This document shows, piece after piece, positions 45,412 to 54,901 of a stretch of 64,000 nt of DNA (within the stretch, counting starts at the first letter, position 1; the number at the start of each line of letters is the position of its first letter). The notes under the pieces were generated by a model that made no database searches, had not been told where the DNA came from, and saw nothing but the letters and a program-made list of their open reading frames with translations. Source of the DNA: Rhizobium sophoriradicis (GTDB lineage: Bacteria > Pseudomonadota > Alphaproteobacteria > Rhizobiales > Rhizobiaceae); the NCBI RefSeq assembly GCF_003939025.1, contig NZ_RQIH01000002.1, positions 124,001 through 188,000 on the forward strand. The letters are read 5' to 3'. The position numbers were made by a program, and so were the translations under genes.

Positions 45412-45569
45412 GTCGCTCTCCGAATGCTTTGCAAGGTGCGCGGACCTTATAAGCCTTCGCCGCAAATGTGTAGAGCCAAAGCGCCGCGGCAAGCACAGTT
45501 TTCAGCTACGGTTTTTGGCTTCACGCTGGCAGGCGGCTCAATTATGGTCGCGCCAAAAAGGAAGACCCG

Positions 45570-46355
45570 ATGAACCTGAACACGCCCGCATTTTCAAGCT
45601 TCACTCATGACGGATTGCGGCTCGCCTTTTTCGACGAAGGCGATCCCTCCGGTGTGCCTGTCCTGTTGATTCACGGCTTTGCCTCGACGGCAAACGTCAA
45701 CTGGGTGCATCCGGCCTGGCTGAAGACGCTCGGCGATGCCGGCTACCGGGTGATCGCCATCGACAATCGCGGTCATGGCGCAAGCGACAAGCCGCATGAC
45801 GCCGAAGCTTATCGTCCGTGGGTGATGGCCGGTGACGCAATTGCACTGCTCGACCATCTCGGCATCGCCGAAGCCAATGTCATGGGCTATTCCATGGGCG
45901 CGCGCATTTCCGTCTTTGCCGCACTTGCCAATCCGCATCGCGTCCGCTCGCTGGTGCTCGGCGGCCTTGGCATAGGCATGACCGACGGCGTCGGCGACTG
46001 GGACCCGATTGCCGATGCGCTGCTGGCTCCGTCGCTGGACGTCGTGACGCATGAGCGCGGCCGCATGTTCCGCGCCTTTGCCGAACAGACAAAGAGCGAC
46101 CGCACCGCGCTCGCCGCCTGCATTCGCGGCTCGCGCGATCTCGTCGCTCGCTCGGATATGGCCAAACTCGATATGCCGGCACTGATCGGCGTCGGCACCA
46201 AGGATGATATCGCCGGCTCGCCGCAGCAGCTGGCCGCACTGATGCCCGAGGCCGAGGCGCTCGATATTCCCGGCCGCGATCATATGCTCGCCGTCGGCGA
46301 TAAGGTCTTCAAGCAGGCGGTGCTGGCCTTTTACGCAAGGGTCGGCGAGGGCTGA
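45570..46355 (+). CDS. Alpha/beta-fold hydrolase
   Basis: 261 aa. The oxyanion-hole region is VPVLLIHGFASTANVNW, the nucleophile elbow VMGYSMGARISVFAAL, the acid is near VGTKDDIAGSPQQL, and the His is in IPGRDHMLAVGDK. A complete Ser-Asp-His triad is plausible, so it should be an active esterase or related hydrolase. The N-terminal FTHDGLRLAFFDEGDPSGVP matches the family. The natural substrate is not inferable. Confidence 0.88.
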   Translation: MNLNTPAFSSFTHDGLRLAFFDEGDPSGVPVLLIHGFASTANVNWVHPAWLKTLGDAGYRVIAIDNRGHGASDKPHDAEAYRPWVMAGDAIALLDHLGIAEANVMGYSMGARISVFAALANPHRVRSLVLGGLGIGMTDGVGDWDPIADALLAPSLDVVTHERGRMFRAFAEQTKSDRTALAACIRGSRDLVARSDMAKLDMPALIGVGTKDDIAGSPQQLAALMPEAEALDIPGRDHMLAVGDKVFKQAVLAFYARVGEG

Positions 46356-46483
46356 CATCATCGTGATGTCGAAAAACCACGCTAAAAAACCATGGTGACG
46401 GCACCCATTTATGTTATGGGCGTTTTCCACTATATACTGGCATTGCGAAAACGGCATTCCTGTTGGTACCGAGGAGAGTGGCG

Positions 46484-47317
46484 ATGGTCGCCAAGACAGA
46501 CATTCGTGCTTTTGAGACAGGCCATCCGCTGAAAGTGATGGATCCCATCTGGGACAGCCTGCGCGAGGAAGCCCGCGCCGCCGCCGAAACGGATCCGGTT
46601 CTCGCCGCCTTTCTCTATTCGACGGTGATCAATCACCGTTCGCTCGAGGAATGCGTCATTCACCGCATCTGCGAACGCCTCGATCACCCCGACATGCAGG
46701 CGATCCTCCTGCGCCAGACCTTCGAGGAAATGCTCGCCGATTGGCCGGAATGGAGCTCGATCCTGCGAGTCGATATCCAGGCGGTCTATGACCGCGATCC
46801 CGCTTGCCTCCGCTTCATGGAGGCCGTGCTCTATTTCAAGGGTTTCCATGCGCTGCAGACGCATCGTCTGGCCCACTGGCTGCTGAACCGCGGCAGACGT
46901 GACTTCGCCCTCTATCTGCAAAGCCGCTCCTCCAGCGTCTTCCAGACCGACATCAATCCGGCCGCCCGTATCGGCAAGGGCATCTTCCTCGATCATGCTA
47001 CCGGCCTCGTTATCGGCGAAACGGCTGTTGTCGGCGACAATGTCTCGATCCTGCATGGCGTCACGCTCGGCGGCACCGGCAAGGAGGGCGCCGACCGCCA
47101 CCCGAAGATTGGCAGCGGCGTGATGATCGGCGCCGGCGCGAAGATCCTCGGCAACATCGAAATCGGCTTCTGCTCGCGCGTTGCCGCCGGCTCCGTCGTG
47201 CTCAAGGCAGTGCCGCCAAAGAAGACGGTAGCCGGCGTGCCGGCCAAGGTCGTCGGCGAGGCCGGTTGTTCCGAACCGTCGCGCAACATGGACCAGGTGA
47301 TCGGCGCCGATATCTGA
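46484..47317 (+). CDS. cysE: Serine O-acetyltransferase
   Basis: 277 aa from the ATG at 46484, preceded by GAGGAG. The N-terminal helical SATase domain has PIWDSLREEARAAAETDPVL, AAFLYSTVINHRSLEECVIH. The C-terminal left-handed beta-helix of hexapeptide repeats has NPAARIGKGIFLDHATGLVI, DNVSILHGVTLGGTGKEGAD and VPPKKTVAGVPAKVVG. The enzyme makes O-acetylserine for cysteine synthesis, supplying the sulfur that MetC later handles in the methionine route. Confidence 0.95.
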   Translation: MVAKTDIRAFETGHPLKVMDPIWDSLREEARAAAETDPVLAAFLYSTVINHRSLEECVIHRICERLDHPDMQAILLRQTFEEMLADWPEWSSILRVDIQAVYDRDPACLRFMEAVLYFKGFHALQTHRLAHWLLNRGRRDFALYLQSRSSSVFQTDINPAARIGKGIFLDHATGLVIGETAVVGDNVSILHGVTLGGTGKEGADRHPKIGSGVMIGAGAKILGNIEIGFCSRVAAGSVVLKAVPPKKTVAGVPAKVVGEAGCSEPSRNMDQVIGADI

Positions 47318-47454
47318 GCGCCTGTTGGAAAAAGGATAGGAAACCGGCAGGAGCCGAGCGGGGACAGCCACTGCGCAAGCAGCAGCCCGCCTTTACACCG
47401 CTGCTTTTCCTGTGCGAGAAGCGGCCAATTAAGACCGCTTACGGAGATGACAGA

Positions 47455-47658
47455 GTGAAGCCTGAAGAAATCAAGAAGCTCGACGCCTATTTCAAGCGCA
47501 TGTTCAACCCGCAGATCATCGTCAAGGCGCGTCCGCGCAAGAATGATTCCGCGGAAGTCTATCTCGGCGAAGAGTTTCTGGGCGTCGTCTATATCGATGA
47601 CGAGGACGGCGACCGCTCCTACAACTTTTCGATGGCGATCCTCGACGTCGATCTTTGA
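47455..47658 (+). CDS. DUF3126 family protein
   Basis: 67 aa from GTG at 47455, with GGAG upstream at 47443-47446. The compact sequence is VKPEEIKKLDAYFKRMFNPQ, IIVKARPRKNDSAEVYLGEE and DRSYNFSMAILDVDL. It matches the short DUF3126 family found almost only in alphaproteobacteria. Function unknown. It is followed by a strong terminator and is likely co-transcribed with cysE. Confidence 0.88.
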   Translation: MKPEEIKKLDAYFKRMFNPQIIVKARPRKNDSAEVYLGEEFLGVVYIDDEDGDRSYNFSMAILDVDL

Positions 47659-47682
47659 TCGCGCGCAAACGTTTCAAGAGGA

Positions 47683-47710
47683 CCGGGCGGCGCGATCCGC
47701 CCGGTTTTTT
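47683..47710 (+). terminator. Rho-independent terminator after DUF3126 gene
   Basis: CCGGGCGG (47683-47690) pairs with CCGCCCGG (47697-47704), followed by a run of six T. Confidence 0.9.
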
Positions 47711-47930
47711 CGTTTTTTGGCTTGTCAAAAAAATTTTTTTTTAAAATCTTGGGTTGTGGGCATTTGATATATATTAGCAAAATCAGTTAAAGACGTACGT
47801 GCCCCGGCGCGCGGCCTTTGTTTTATTACTGCCATGCAACCTCAGGGTTGTTTTGCATTGCACAAGACTACTTGACTATTTGTGCGTCGCAGTTACCCTG
47901 CCGCCATCCACAGCCCAACGGAGGACGGTC

Positions 47931-48302
47931 ATGTTCAACTTTGATGATGCAAACAGGAAGAGCAAGGAAGCCGTCGATACGGCGCTGAGAACCTATTCCG
48001 AAACGGCGAGGGGCTTTCAGGCAATCGCCGCCGAAGCTGCTGATTATTCGAAGAAGTCCTTTCAGGATGCGGTGACGCATTTCGAAACGCTGGCCGGGGC
48101 CAAGAGCTTCGAGGCCGTGTTCGAACTGCAGACCAGCTACGTCAAGTCCAGCTATGAGAGCTTCGTTTCCGAGGCCACCAAGCTCGGCGAAATGTACGCC
48201 GATCTCGCCAAGTCCGCCTACAAGCCTTACGAGGCTCCGATCGCCGCTGCCGTCGCCAAGACGGGCAGGCAGGCGCCGGCGGCAACGCCTGCCGCCGCAT
48301 GA
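47931..48302 (+). CDS. Phasin family protein
   Basis: 123 aa from the ATG at 47931, after GGAGGACGG. It is an all-helical amphipathic protein: MFNFDDANRKSKEAVDTALR, GFQAIAAEAADYSKKSFQDA, FELQTSYVKSSYESFVSEAT and an Ala/Pro-rich tail. The helical pattern is that of phasins, which coat PHA granules made by PhaC. The upstream 200 bp is AT-rich and probably holds its own promoter. A terminator follows. Confidence 0.88.
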   Translation: MFNFDDANRKSKEAVDTALRTYSETARGFQAIAAEAADYSKKSFQDAVTHFETLAGAKSFEAVFELQTSYVKSSYESFVSEATKLGEMYADLAKSAYKPYEAPIAAAVAKTGRQAPAATPAAA

Positions 48303-48348
48303 GTTGATTGCGACGGCGCAACCTGCGCGACATATTGAAATACCGGGG

Positions 48349-48377
48349 CCGGCTACGCATCTGTAGCCGGTCTTTTT
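48349..48377 (+). terminator. Rho-independent terminator after phasin gene
   Basis: CCGGCTAC (48349-48356) pairs with GTAGCCGG (48363-48370), followed by TCTTTTTTG. Confidence 0.9.
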
Positions 48378-48572
48378 TGTTTCCACTTTCGCCACAGCGT
48401 CCGCTTGGATCGGCCCGGGGACTTTTTTGGTCTTTCCCGTGCATGCCGGCATTTCTTGATTGCAGTGTCTGACAGGGGGCTTAAAATCGGCCTATTATGA
48501 ACTAAGTTAGTGTTTCAGATATTCGGCGGGAAAAGCACCCTCCCATGCTCCGCCGGATTGATTGAGGAATGA

Positions 48573-48932
48573 ATGACAATGATCGCAAAGCCGATCCGGA
48601 TGCAGAACGACAGCGAAAGGAACGGGGACAACGGAAATCGCGGAACCTCGGTCATCACGCGCACCAAGCCGAAGACCAAGAAGCCCAACCTCTATCGCGT
48701 GCTGCTTTTGAATGACGATTACACGCCCATGGAATTCGTCATTCATATTCTGGAGCGGTTTTTTCAGAAGGATCGTGAAAGTGCCACCCGCATCATGCTC
48801 CATGTCCACAATCACGGCGTCGGCGAATGCGGAATATTCACATACGAGGTAGCGGAAACGAAGGTCAGCCAGGTGATGGACTTCGCCCGGCAGCACCAGC
48901 ATCCGCTGCAATGCGTCATGGAAAAGAAGTGA
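48573..48932 (+). CDS. clpS: ATP-dependent Clp protease adaptor
   Basis: 119 aa (start at 48573 or two codons later). The flexible basic N-terminal extension is followed by [20 protein letters not shown] and [20 protein letters not shown]. These contain the conserved pocket that binds N-degron residues, and the C-terminus is [16 protein letters not shown]. ClpS delivers N-end-rule substrates to ClpAP. The aat transferase at 11.3 kb creates such substrates. clpA begins 10 bp downstream. Confidence 0.95.
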   Translation: MTMIAKPIRMQNDSERNGDNGNRGTSVITRTKPKTKKPNLYRVLLLNDDYTPMEFVIHILERFFQKDRESATRIMLHVHNHGVGECGIFTYEVAETKVSQVMDFARQHQHPLQCVMEKK

Positions 48933-48942
48933 GGATCTGAAC

Positions 48943-51432
48943 GTGCCAACATTTTCGCCTAGTTTAGAGAAGGCGCTCCATCAGGCACTGACCTTTGCCA
49001 ACGAGCGGCATCACGAATATGCGACGCTCGAGCATCTGCTGCTCGCCCTGATCGACGATGCCGATGCGGCCGCGGTCATGGGTGCCTGCAATGTCGATCT
49101 CGACGCGTTGCGCAAGACGCTCGTCGAATATGTCGATAATGAACTTTCCAATCTGATCACCGGATATGACGAGGATTCGAAGCCGACCTCCGGCTTCCAG
49201 CGCGTCATCCAGCGCGCCGTCATCCATGTGCAGTCTTCCGGGCGCGAGGAAGTCACCGGCGCCAACGTGCTCGTCGCGATTTTCGCCGAGCGCGAAAGCC
49301 ATGCCGCCTATTTCCTGCAGGAGCAGGAAATGACCCGCTACGATGCCGTCAACTACATCTCTCACGGCATTGGCAAGCGGCCGGGCGCGTCTGAGGCCCG
49401 CCCTCCGCGCGGCGCCGAAGAGGAAGCCGAGAGCAAGCCGACGGCACGCGGCGGCGAGGAAGAGGGCGGCCCCAAGAAGCAGCAGGATGCGCTGAAAGCC
49501 TATTGCGTCAACCTCAATGAGAAGGCCAAGGGCGGCAAGATCGATCCGCTGATCGGCCGTCACGCCGAGGTGAGCCGTACCATCCAGATCCTGTGCCGCC
49601 GTTCGAAGAACAATCCGCTCTATGTCGGTGATCCCGGCGTCGGCAAAACGGCGATCGCCGAGGGCCTCGCCAAGCGCATCGTCGAGGGCAAGGTTCCCGA
49701 GGCGCTTGCCGATGCGACGATCTTCTCGCTCGACATGGGCACGCTGCTTGCCGGCACGCGCTACCGCGGCGATTTCGAGGAGCGCCTGAAGCAGGTCGTC
49801 AAGGAGCTGGAGGAATATCCGGGTGCGGTGCTGTTCATCGACGAGATCCATACGGTGATCGGCGCCGGCGCCACCTCGGGCGGCGCGATGGATGCATCGA
49901 ACCTGCTGAAGCCGGCGCTGTCATCCGGCGCGATTCGCTGCATCGGTTCGACCACCTACAAGGAATATCGCCAGTTCTTCGAGAAGGACCGGGCGCTGGT
50001 GCGTCGTTTCCAGAAGATCGACGTCAGCGAGCCGTCGATCAACGATGCGATCGAGATCATGAAGGGCCTGAAGCCCTATTTCGAAGAGTATCACCACCTG
50101 CGTTATTCGAACGACGCCATCAAATCGGCCGTCGAACTCTCGGCCCGCTACATCTCCGACCGCAAGCTGCCGGACAAGGCGATCGACGTGATCGACGAAA
50201 CCGGTGCGGCCCAGATGCTGCTGCCGCCGTCGAAGCGCCGCAAGCTGATCACCGAAAAGGAAATCGAGGCAACGATCGCTACGATGGCGCGCATTCCGCC
50301 GAAGACCGTCTCCAAGGATGACGAAGCGGTGCTCGCCAATCTCGAGCAGGAACTGCGCTCGGTCGTCTACGGCCAGGATATCGCCATCGAAGCCCTTTCG
50401 ACCTCGATCAAGCTGGCGCGTGCCGGCCTTCGCGAGCCGAACAAGCCGATCGGCTCCTATGTTTTCTCCGGTCCGACCGGCGTCGGCAAGACCGAGGTCG
50501 CAAAGCAGCTGGCGTCGTCGCTCGGCGTCGAGCTTCTGCGCTTCGACATGTCGGAATATATGGAGCGGCATACGGTCTCGCGTCTGCTCGGTGCACCCCC
50601 CGGCTATGTCGGTTTCGATCAGGGCGGTCTTCTCACAGATGGCGTCGACCAGCATCCGCATTGCGTGGTCCTGCTCGACGAAATCGAAAAGGCGCATCCT
50701 GACATCTACAACATCCTGCTGCAGGTCATGGACCATGGCACGCTGACCGACCATAACGGCAAGAAGATCGACTTCCGCAACGTCATCCTGATCATGACGA
50801 CCAATGCCGGCGCGTCCGAAATGGCCAAGGCTGCGATCGGCTTCGGCTCGTCCAAGCGCACCGGCGAGGACGAGGAGGCGCTGACCCGTCTGTTCACGCC
50901 GGAGTTCCGCAACCGTCTCGACGCGATCATTCCCTTCGCGGCGCTGCCGACGGCTGTCATTCACAAGGTCGTACAGAAGTTCATCATGCAGCTGGAGGCC
51001 CAGCTTTCCGAACGGAACGTCACCTTCGACCTGCATGAGGACGCGATCGCCTGGCTGGCGGAAAAGGGTTACGACGAGAAGATGGGCGCCCGCCCGCTGG
51101 CCCGCGTCATCCAGGACACCATCAAGAAGCCGCTTGCCAACGAAATCCTCTTCGGCAAGCTGAAGAAGGGCGGCGTCGTCAACGTCACCGTCGGTCCCAA
51201 GGAAGACGGCAAGCCCGGCATCGTGCTGGAAGCCATACCGGATACGGCGCCGATCAAGCCGAAGCCGGAAGCCGAAGTCGTGCATCCCGAAGCCGATGAC
51301 GAGGGCGACGGCGAGCTGAAGACGAAGACGGCCCGCAAGACCCGCGCCAAGACGGTCCCGCAGGCAGAACCTGAAGTCCGCGACGCCCCGAAGAAGGGAA
51401 GCACGGTCCCCAAGGTTCCCCGCAAGAAGTGA
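48943..51432 (+). CDS. clpA: ATP-dependent Clp protease ATP-binding subunit ClpA
   Basis: 829 aa from GTG at 48943. The N-terminal double ClpN domain is followed by an acidic linker (residues ~145-180), AAA domain 1 with Walker A VGDPGVGKTAIAEG, and AAA domain 2 with Walker A FSGPTGVGKTEVAKQL. The C-terminal region has DEKMGARPLARVIQDTIKKP, and the unusual tail is Lys/Asp/Glu-rich (~60 residues). ClpA unfolds substrates for ClpP. The tail extension beyond the E. coli length is common in Rhizobiales. Confidence 0.97.
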   Translation: MPTFSPSLEKALHQALTFANERHHEYATLEHLLLALIDDADAAAVMGACNVDLDALRKTLVEYVDNELSNLITGYDEDSKPTSGFQRVIQRAVIHVQSSGREEVTGANVLVAIFAERESHAAYFLQEQEMTRYDAVNYISHGIGKRPGASEARPPRGAEEEAESKPTARGGEEEGGPKKQQDALKAYCVNLNEKAKGGKIDPLIGRHAEVSRTIQILCRRSKNNPLYVGDPGVGKTAIAEGLAKRIVEGKVPEALADATIFSLDMGTLLAGTRYRGDFEERLKQVVKELEEYPGAVLFIDEIHTVIGAGATSGGAMDASNLLKPALSSGAIRCIGSTTYKEYRQFFEKDRALVRRFQKIDVSEPSINDAIEIMKGLKPYFEEYHHLRYSNDAIKSAVELSARYISDRKLPDKAIDVIDETGAAQMLLPPSKRRKLITEKEIEATIATMARIPPKTVSKDDEAVLANLEQELRSVVYGQDIAIEALSTSIKLARAGLREPNKPIGSYVFSGPTGVGKTEVAKQLASSLGVELLRFDMSEYMERHTVSRLLGAPPGYVGFDQGGLLTDGVDQHPHCVVLLDEIEKAHPDIYNILLQVMDHGTLTDHNGKKIDFRNVILIMTTNAGASEMAKAAIGFGSSKRTGEDEEALTRLFTPEFRNRLDAIIPFAALPTAVIHKVVQKFIMQLEAQLSERNVTFDLHEDAIAWLAEKGYDEKMGARPLARVIQDTIKKPLANEILFGKLKKGGVVNVTVGPKEDGKPGIVLEAIPDTAPIKPKPEAEVVHPEADDEGDGELKTKTARKTRAKTVPQAEPEVRDAPKKGSTVPKVPRKK

Positions 51433-51455
51433 GATCTTGCCACTGAATTGGAAAA

Positions 51456-51479
51456 GGCCGCGTCATCCGCGGCCTTTTT
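51456..51479 (+). terminator. Rho-independent terminator after clpA
   Basis: GGCCGCG (51456-51462) pairs with CGCGGCC (51468-51474), followed by five T. It marks the left boundary of the catabolic island. Confidence 0.9.
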
Positions 51480-51501
51480 GATTTTCCGCTTTGTTTGTTA
51501 G

Positions 51502-52173
51502 CTAAGGGCGCACTGTAAAATCGCGTACGAAATCTGCGAAAAAGGCTGAGGCATGAACGGATCGCTTATGCACGGCGATCGTCTGGGGGATTTCGGAGAA
51601 TGTTCCTTCCACGAGCCGGAAGCCTGAAATTCTTTCCGAAGTTTGGATGAGATACTCGGTCAGTCCAGCCGCCGCAGCGCACTGCGATTCGACAAGCAGA
51701 TTAATGGCCGTTGCAGGGCTATCGGTGTAGGAGACTGAACCTCTTTGAAGGATTCGTTCGAGCTGCTTCGTATAGGCTGCACTCCTTGCAGAGGCGATCT
51801 GGACTCCTTCGACGTCAATATCTTGGACACGCCGGAATGACGAACTGTCAGGCACGAGATAGGTCGCTTTGACGGAGATGTATGGAGGTGAGAAGGAGAA
51901 GCGGTCGGCTCTTGATGGATCCGAGGCAATGAAAGCGATGTCCCATTCGTCGCCGTCGGCATTGGCAAGTATGTCGGCAGCCGAGCCGTACTGGATTAGA
52001 GAGAGGCCGCAATCCAATTGTTCGGCAATCTCGTGGGCTATCTGGGCGCTCGGACCGACCAGGGCGCCCGCCTCATCGTCCCATCGGACCAACGCCGCAT
52101 TTGACATATTGATGGCGGCCCTGATAGCGCCGGTCGGCGCTATCTCAGCCAAAATCTGCTTCCGCGTCGACAT
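51502..52173 (-). CDS. Leaderless solute-binding-fold (SBP family 3) protein
   Basis: 223 aa, with no signal peptide: MSTRKQILAEIAPTGAIRAA is followed directly by SBP family 3 strands (INMSNAALVRWDDEAGALVG, DILANADGDEWDIAFIASDP, FSPPYISVKATYLVPDSSS). It is the last gene of the dioxygenase operon, 11 bp after the aldolase. Without an export signal it is likely cytoplasmic. It may be a sensor, a scavenger or an enzyme derived from this fold. Cyclohexadienyl dehydratase is a known precedent for an SBP-derived enzyme, although that family is usually exported. Confidence 0.8.
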   Translation of the reverse strand: MSTRKQILAEIAPTGAIRAAINMSNAALVRWDDEAGALVGPSAQIAHEIAEQLDCGLSLIQYGSAADILANADGDEWDIAFIASDPSRADRFSFSPPYISVKATYLVPDSSSFRRVQDIDVEGVQIASARSAAYTKQLERILQRGSVSYTDSPATAINLLVESQCAAAAGLTEYLIQTSERISGFRLVEGTFSEIPQTIAVHKRSVHASAFFADFVRDFTVRP

Positions 52174-52184
52174 CTTCGAACTCC

Positions 52185-52949
52185 CTAAGATGCGAACCTG
52201 GCCGCGAGCGCTTCGGATCCTCTTGCGAGTAGGGCGACATCTACACCGACTGCGGTAAACAGCGTCCCCAGCGAAATGCAGCGGGCTGCGAACTTCTCGT
52301 CGGGGGTGAGTATGCCCGTCGGCTTTCCAAGCGCCTTCAAGCGCCTTATCGCATCCTCGATCGCCACAACCACTTCCGGGTGGCCCGGTTGACCAGGATG
52401 GCCAAAGCTCGCCGCGAGATCAGCCGGGCCGATGAAGATGCCGTCCACTCCTTCGACAGCGGCGATGGACTCGAGATGATCGAGCGCTTCCCGGGTCTCG
52501 ATTTGAAGAAGCAAGCATATCTCCTGCTCCGCGACCTGTGCGTAGTTCAAAACGCGCCCGAAGCGCGTGGCACGCGTCAAGGCGGAGACACCGCGAATCC
52601 CGCGCGGCGGATACCGAATGGCTGCTACGGCGGCCATCGCCTCCTCTTCATTCTGCACATACGGAACGAGCAGCGTCTGCACGCCAATGTCCAGGAACCG
52701 CTTGATCAGCACAGGGTCATTGAAGGCAGGGCGTACGACGGGAGAAACGCTGTAGGGCGCGACCGCCTGCAATTGGGGCAGGACGGTGAGGACGTCGCTG
52801 GGAGAGTGCTCGGTGTCGAACAGCAACCAGTCGAAGCCTGCCGGCGCCACGATTTCCGCTGCGTAGCTTCCCGGAAGGCCGCACCATAGACCGATCTGGC
52901 TTTGCCCAGCCATAAGATTCCGCTTAAAGTGATTGACGGGGAGTTCCAT
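52185..52949 (-). CDS. HpaI-family 4-hydroxy-2-oxo-acid aldolase
   Basis: 254 aa from the ATG at 52949 ([20 protein letters not shown]). HpcH/HpaI aldolase motifs: [49 protein letters not shown] (catalytic Arg), [15 protein letters not shown] (metal Glu) and [17 protein letters not shown] (metal Asp). The enzyme cleaves 4-hydroxy-2-oxo acids to pyruvate (or a similar enolate) and an aldehyde in meta-cleavage pathways. It follows the hydratase by 7 bp. Confidence 0.92.
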   Translation of the reverse strand: MELPVNHFKRNLMAGQSQIGLWCGLPGSYAAEIVAPAGFDWLLFDTEHSPSDVLTVLPQLQAVAPYSVSPVVRPAFNDPVLIKRFLDIGVQTLLVPYVQNEEEAMAAVAAIRYPPRGIRGVSALTRATRFGRVLNYAQVAEQEICLLLQIETREALDHLESIAAVEGVDGIFIGPADLAASFGHPGQPGHPEVVVAIEDAIRRLKALGKPTGILTPDEKFAARCISLGTLFTAVGVDVALLARGSEALAARFAS

Positions 52950-52956
52950 CGCCACC

Positions 52957-53739
52957 TCACACGAACGAAACGCCGATGGAGCCGACCGGCCCGTAATCAG
53001 CCTGGATGACATCGCCCTTGGCGATATCCACGGGGCGGGTGAACGAACCGGCAAGAACGATCTGGCCCTTCTTCAAGCCACCTCCGACAGCATGGAGCTT
53101 GTTCACGAGCCATGCGATTCCGGCGGCTGGATGCCCCATGATGGCTGCGGAAACGCCAGACTCCTCGATGATGCCATTTTTCGAAAGCGTCGCGCCGACC
53201 CAGCGGATATCGATATCCATCGGCCGGACGATACGACCACCCACGACGATCGCTCCGAAAGCCGCGTTGTCGGCGATCGTGTCGGTGATCGCTCTTGGCA
53301 CTTCGGTTCGATAGTCGATGATTTCGAGAGCTGGAACGACAAATTCGGTCGCCCTCATCACGTCATAGATACGGGTGCTTGGACCTTCAAGATCCTCGCC
53401 CATTACGAATGCGAGTTCGACTTCGAGACGAGGCTTGATGAACAGATCCGCTTTGATCTGCGCTCCATCATTGAAGAGAGCGTCGTCGAGAATGACGCCG
53501 TAATCGGGCTCCGTCATCTTCGAGGCCATCTGCATTGCCCGCGACGTCAGTCCGATCTTGTGGCCGACGATCCGTGCACCTTTCGCAACCCGCGCCTGCG
53601 CCCAGAGCGCTTGTATATTGTAGGCGTCTTCGAGTTCCAGGTTCGGGTATGTCTTGCTTGGCTGGACGATTGGCTTGCGTTCGACTTCGGCCCTCAGCAG
53701 CGCGTCGGCTGCCTCCTGGCGTTCCTTTTCCGTGATCAT
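52957..53739 (-). CDS. 2-oxo-hepta-3-ene-1,7-dioate hydratase-like (HpaH/MhpD family)
   Basis: 260 aa. An N-terminal helical part ([20 protein letters not shown]) precedes the FAH-type core. [13 protein letters not shown] and [16 protein letters not shown] carry the acidic metal ligands, and the C-terminal strand region has [14 protein letters not shown] and [10 protein letters not shown]. The family adds water to 2-oxo-alkenoates, the step before an HpaI-type aldolase. Location 7 bp before the aldolase gene supports a hydratase-aldolase pair. Confidence 0.92.
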   Translation of the reverse strand: MITEKERQEAADALLRAEVERKPIVQPSKTYPNLELEDAYNIQALWAQARVAKGARIVGHKIGLTSRAMQMASKMTEPDYGVILDDALFNDGAQIKADLFIKPRLEVELAFVMGEDLEGPSTRIYDVMRATEFVVPALEIIDYRTEVPRAITDTIADNAAFGAIVVGGRIVRPMDIDIRWVGATLSKNGIIEESGVSAAIMGHPAAGIAWLVNKLHAVGGGLKKGQIVLAGSFTRPVDIAKGDVIQADYGPVGSIGVSFV

Positions 53740-53760
53740 GATTTGGCTCTGCTGGTTTCG

Positions 53761-54654
53761 TTATTTGATCGGAGGGCGCGGCAGGGCGGCCTCGCCCCGC
53801 TCCATGACATAGGTGTAATCGAGCGAGAACCACGGGCCTGCGACGTCTGAGTAGGACGGGTGCGGCTCTTCATGCCGGACAAAGTCGCCCGTCAGCGCCG
53901 CGGTCACGCCAAACTGCACGTCGGAGTCGATATTTGGATCGCTCGGGTCGAAGACCTGGGAGATGAGTGTCTTGTACCCGTGCTTGAAGATGAGTGCATG
54001 GAGGTGGGCGGGGCGATAGGGGTGACGGCCTTGCGCCTTGAGAAGGCGGCCCACGACCCCGTCGACGGGGATAGGATAACCAACCATCTTGACCGTTCTG
54101 AACCAGAAGCGGCCTTCTTCGTTCGTGGTGAGCTTGCCGCGGAGATTCATTTCTGCCTGATCGGGATCCTGGTTTTCGTAAAGACCGACAGGCGACGCAT
54201 GCCACACGTCGACCTCGGCGCCTGCTATAGGCTTGCCGTCCCGATCAATCACCTTCGCGTGGACGAACAAAGGCGTTCCTGGAGTCTCGGACCGGATGAT
54301 GGTTCCGCCGTTCTCGACCCGCGGGGAGTTAAGCCGCCAGAATGGTCCGAGCAACGATTGCGACGTCTCCGTCTGCCCCTTGTCACCGTTATTGAGCAGG
54401 CAGACGAGCGAAGAGACGCCGAGCGATCCTGCCATCAGCACGAACTCGTTGTGGCTATTAGTCTGCAATTGGCCAATTTCGTTGAGGACCGCTGTGGCCT
54501 CGCGGAATTCAGCTTCCGAAAGCCTGACCTCCCGTACGAACGCGTGGAGATGCTTCACCATTGCGACGAGTATTTCGCGCAGTCTGGGATCCTCGGTGCG
54601 GTTCATCACGGCGAGGACGGCGGGCGTCAACTCGCTCTCGGTTCTGATTGGCAT
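53761..54654 (-). CDS. Intradiol ring-cleavage dioxygenase (catechol/hydroxyquinol 1,2-dioxygenase type)
   Basis: 297 aa. The N-terminal helical dioxygenase domain (about residues 20-95) has VKHLHAFVREVRLSEAEFRE and NSHNEFVLMAGSLGVSSLVC. The C-terminal core carries the Fe(III) ligands: Tyr in ASPVGLYENQDPD, Tyr in VKMVGYPIPVDG, and two His in HPYRPAHLHALIFKHG. The N-terminal domain places it with catechol and hydroxyquinol 1,2-dioxygenases rather than protocatechuate 3,4-dioxygenase. It is first in the operon, 32 bp from an operator-like palindrome. Specificity between catechol, hydroxyquinol and another diol is undecided. Confidence 0.92.
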   Translation of the reverse strand: MPIRTESELTPAVLAVMNRTEDPRLREILVAMVKHLHAFVREVRLSEAEFREATAVLNEIGQLQTNSHNEFVLMAGSLGVSSLVCLLNNGDKGQTETSQSLLGPFWRLNSPRVENGGTIIRSETPGTPLFVHAKVIDRDGKPIAGAEVDVWHASPVGLYENQDPDQAEMNLRGKLTTNEEGRFWFRTVKMVGYPIPVDGVVGRLLKAQGRHPYRPAHLHALIFKHGYKTLISQVFDPSDPNIDSDVQFGVTAALTGDFVRHEEPHPSYSDVAGPWFSLDYTYVMERGEAALPRPPIK

Positions 54655-54685
54655 GCTGCCACCTCCTCATGGCGCTCCAGTATTG

Positions 54686-54701
54686 AAATAATCGATTATT
54701 T
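54686..54701. promoter_or_regulatory. Operator-like palindrome upstream of dioxygenase operon
   Basis: AAATAATCGATTATTT is a perfect 16-bp palindrome 32 bp upstream of the dioxygenase start codon. It matches the site at 54849-54862 in 13 of 14 core bases, as expected for a shared GntR-type operator. Confidence 0.7.
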
Positions 54702-54848
54702 GTCAAGCTGATTAAGTGCGTCTCAACCGCCAAGTTTGTCTAGCTGGCCGGTAAAGCAGAATTAACCTATTGATTATGAATAATATTTTTAAAAATCGTG
54801 AATCGATTTGTGGGAGTCGAGGAGCTTTTCTTAGGGGAAGTTGACATC

Positions 54849-54862
54849 AATAATCGTTTATT
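54849..54862. promoter_or_regulatory. Operator-like site upstream of gntR operon
   Basis: AATAATCGTTTATT lies 40 bp before the regulator start codon. It differs in one base from the core of the palindrome at 54686-54701. It overlaps the likely promoter, where TTGACA (54841-54846) could be a -35 element. Confidence 0.65.
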
Positions 54863-54901
54863 ATATCGATCATCGAAAGTTTTGATAGTCTGGGAGGAGA
54901 G

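Noticed and set aside
49921..51285. 454-codon minus-strand open frame inside clpA
   Set aside because: Shadow of clpA; no recognisable domain.
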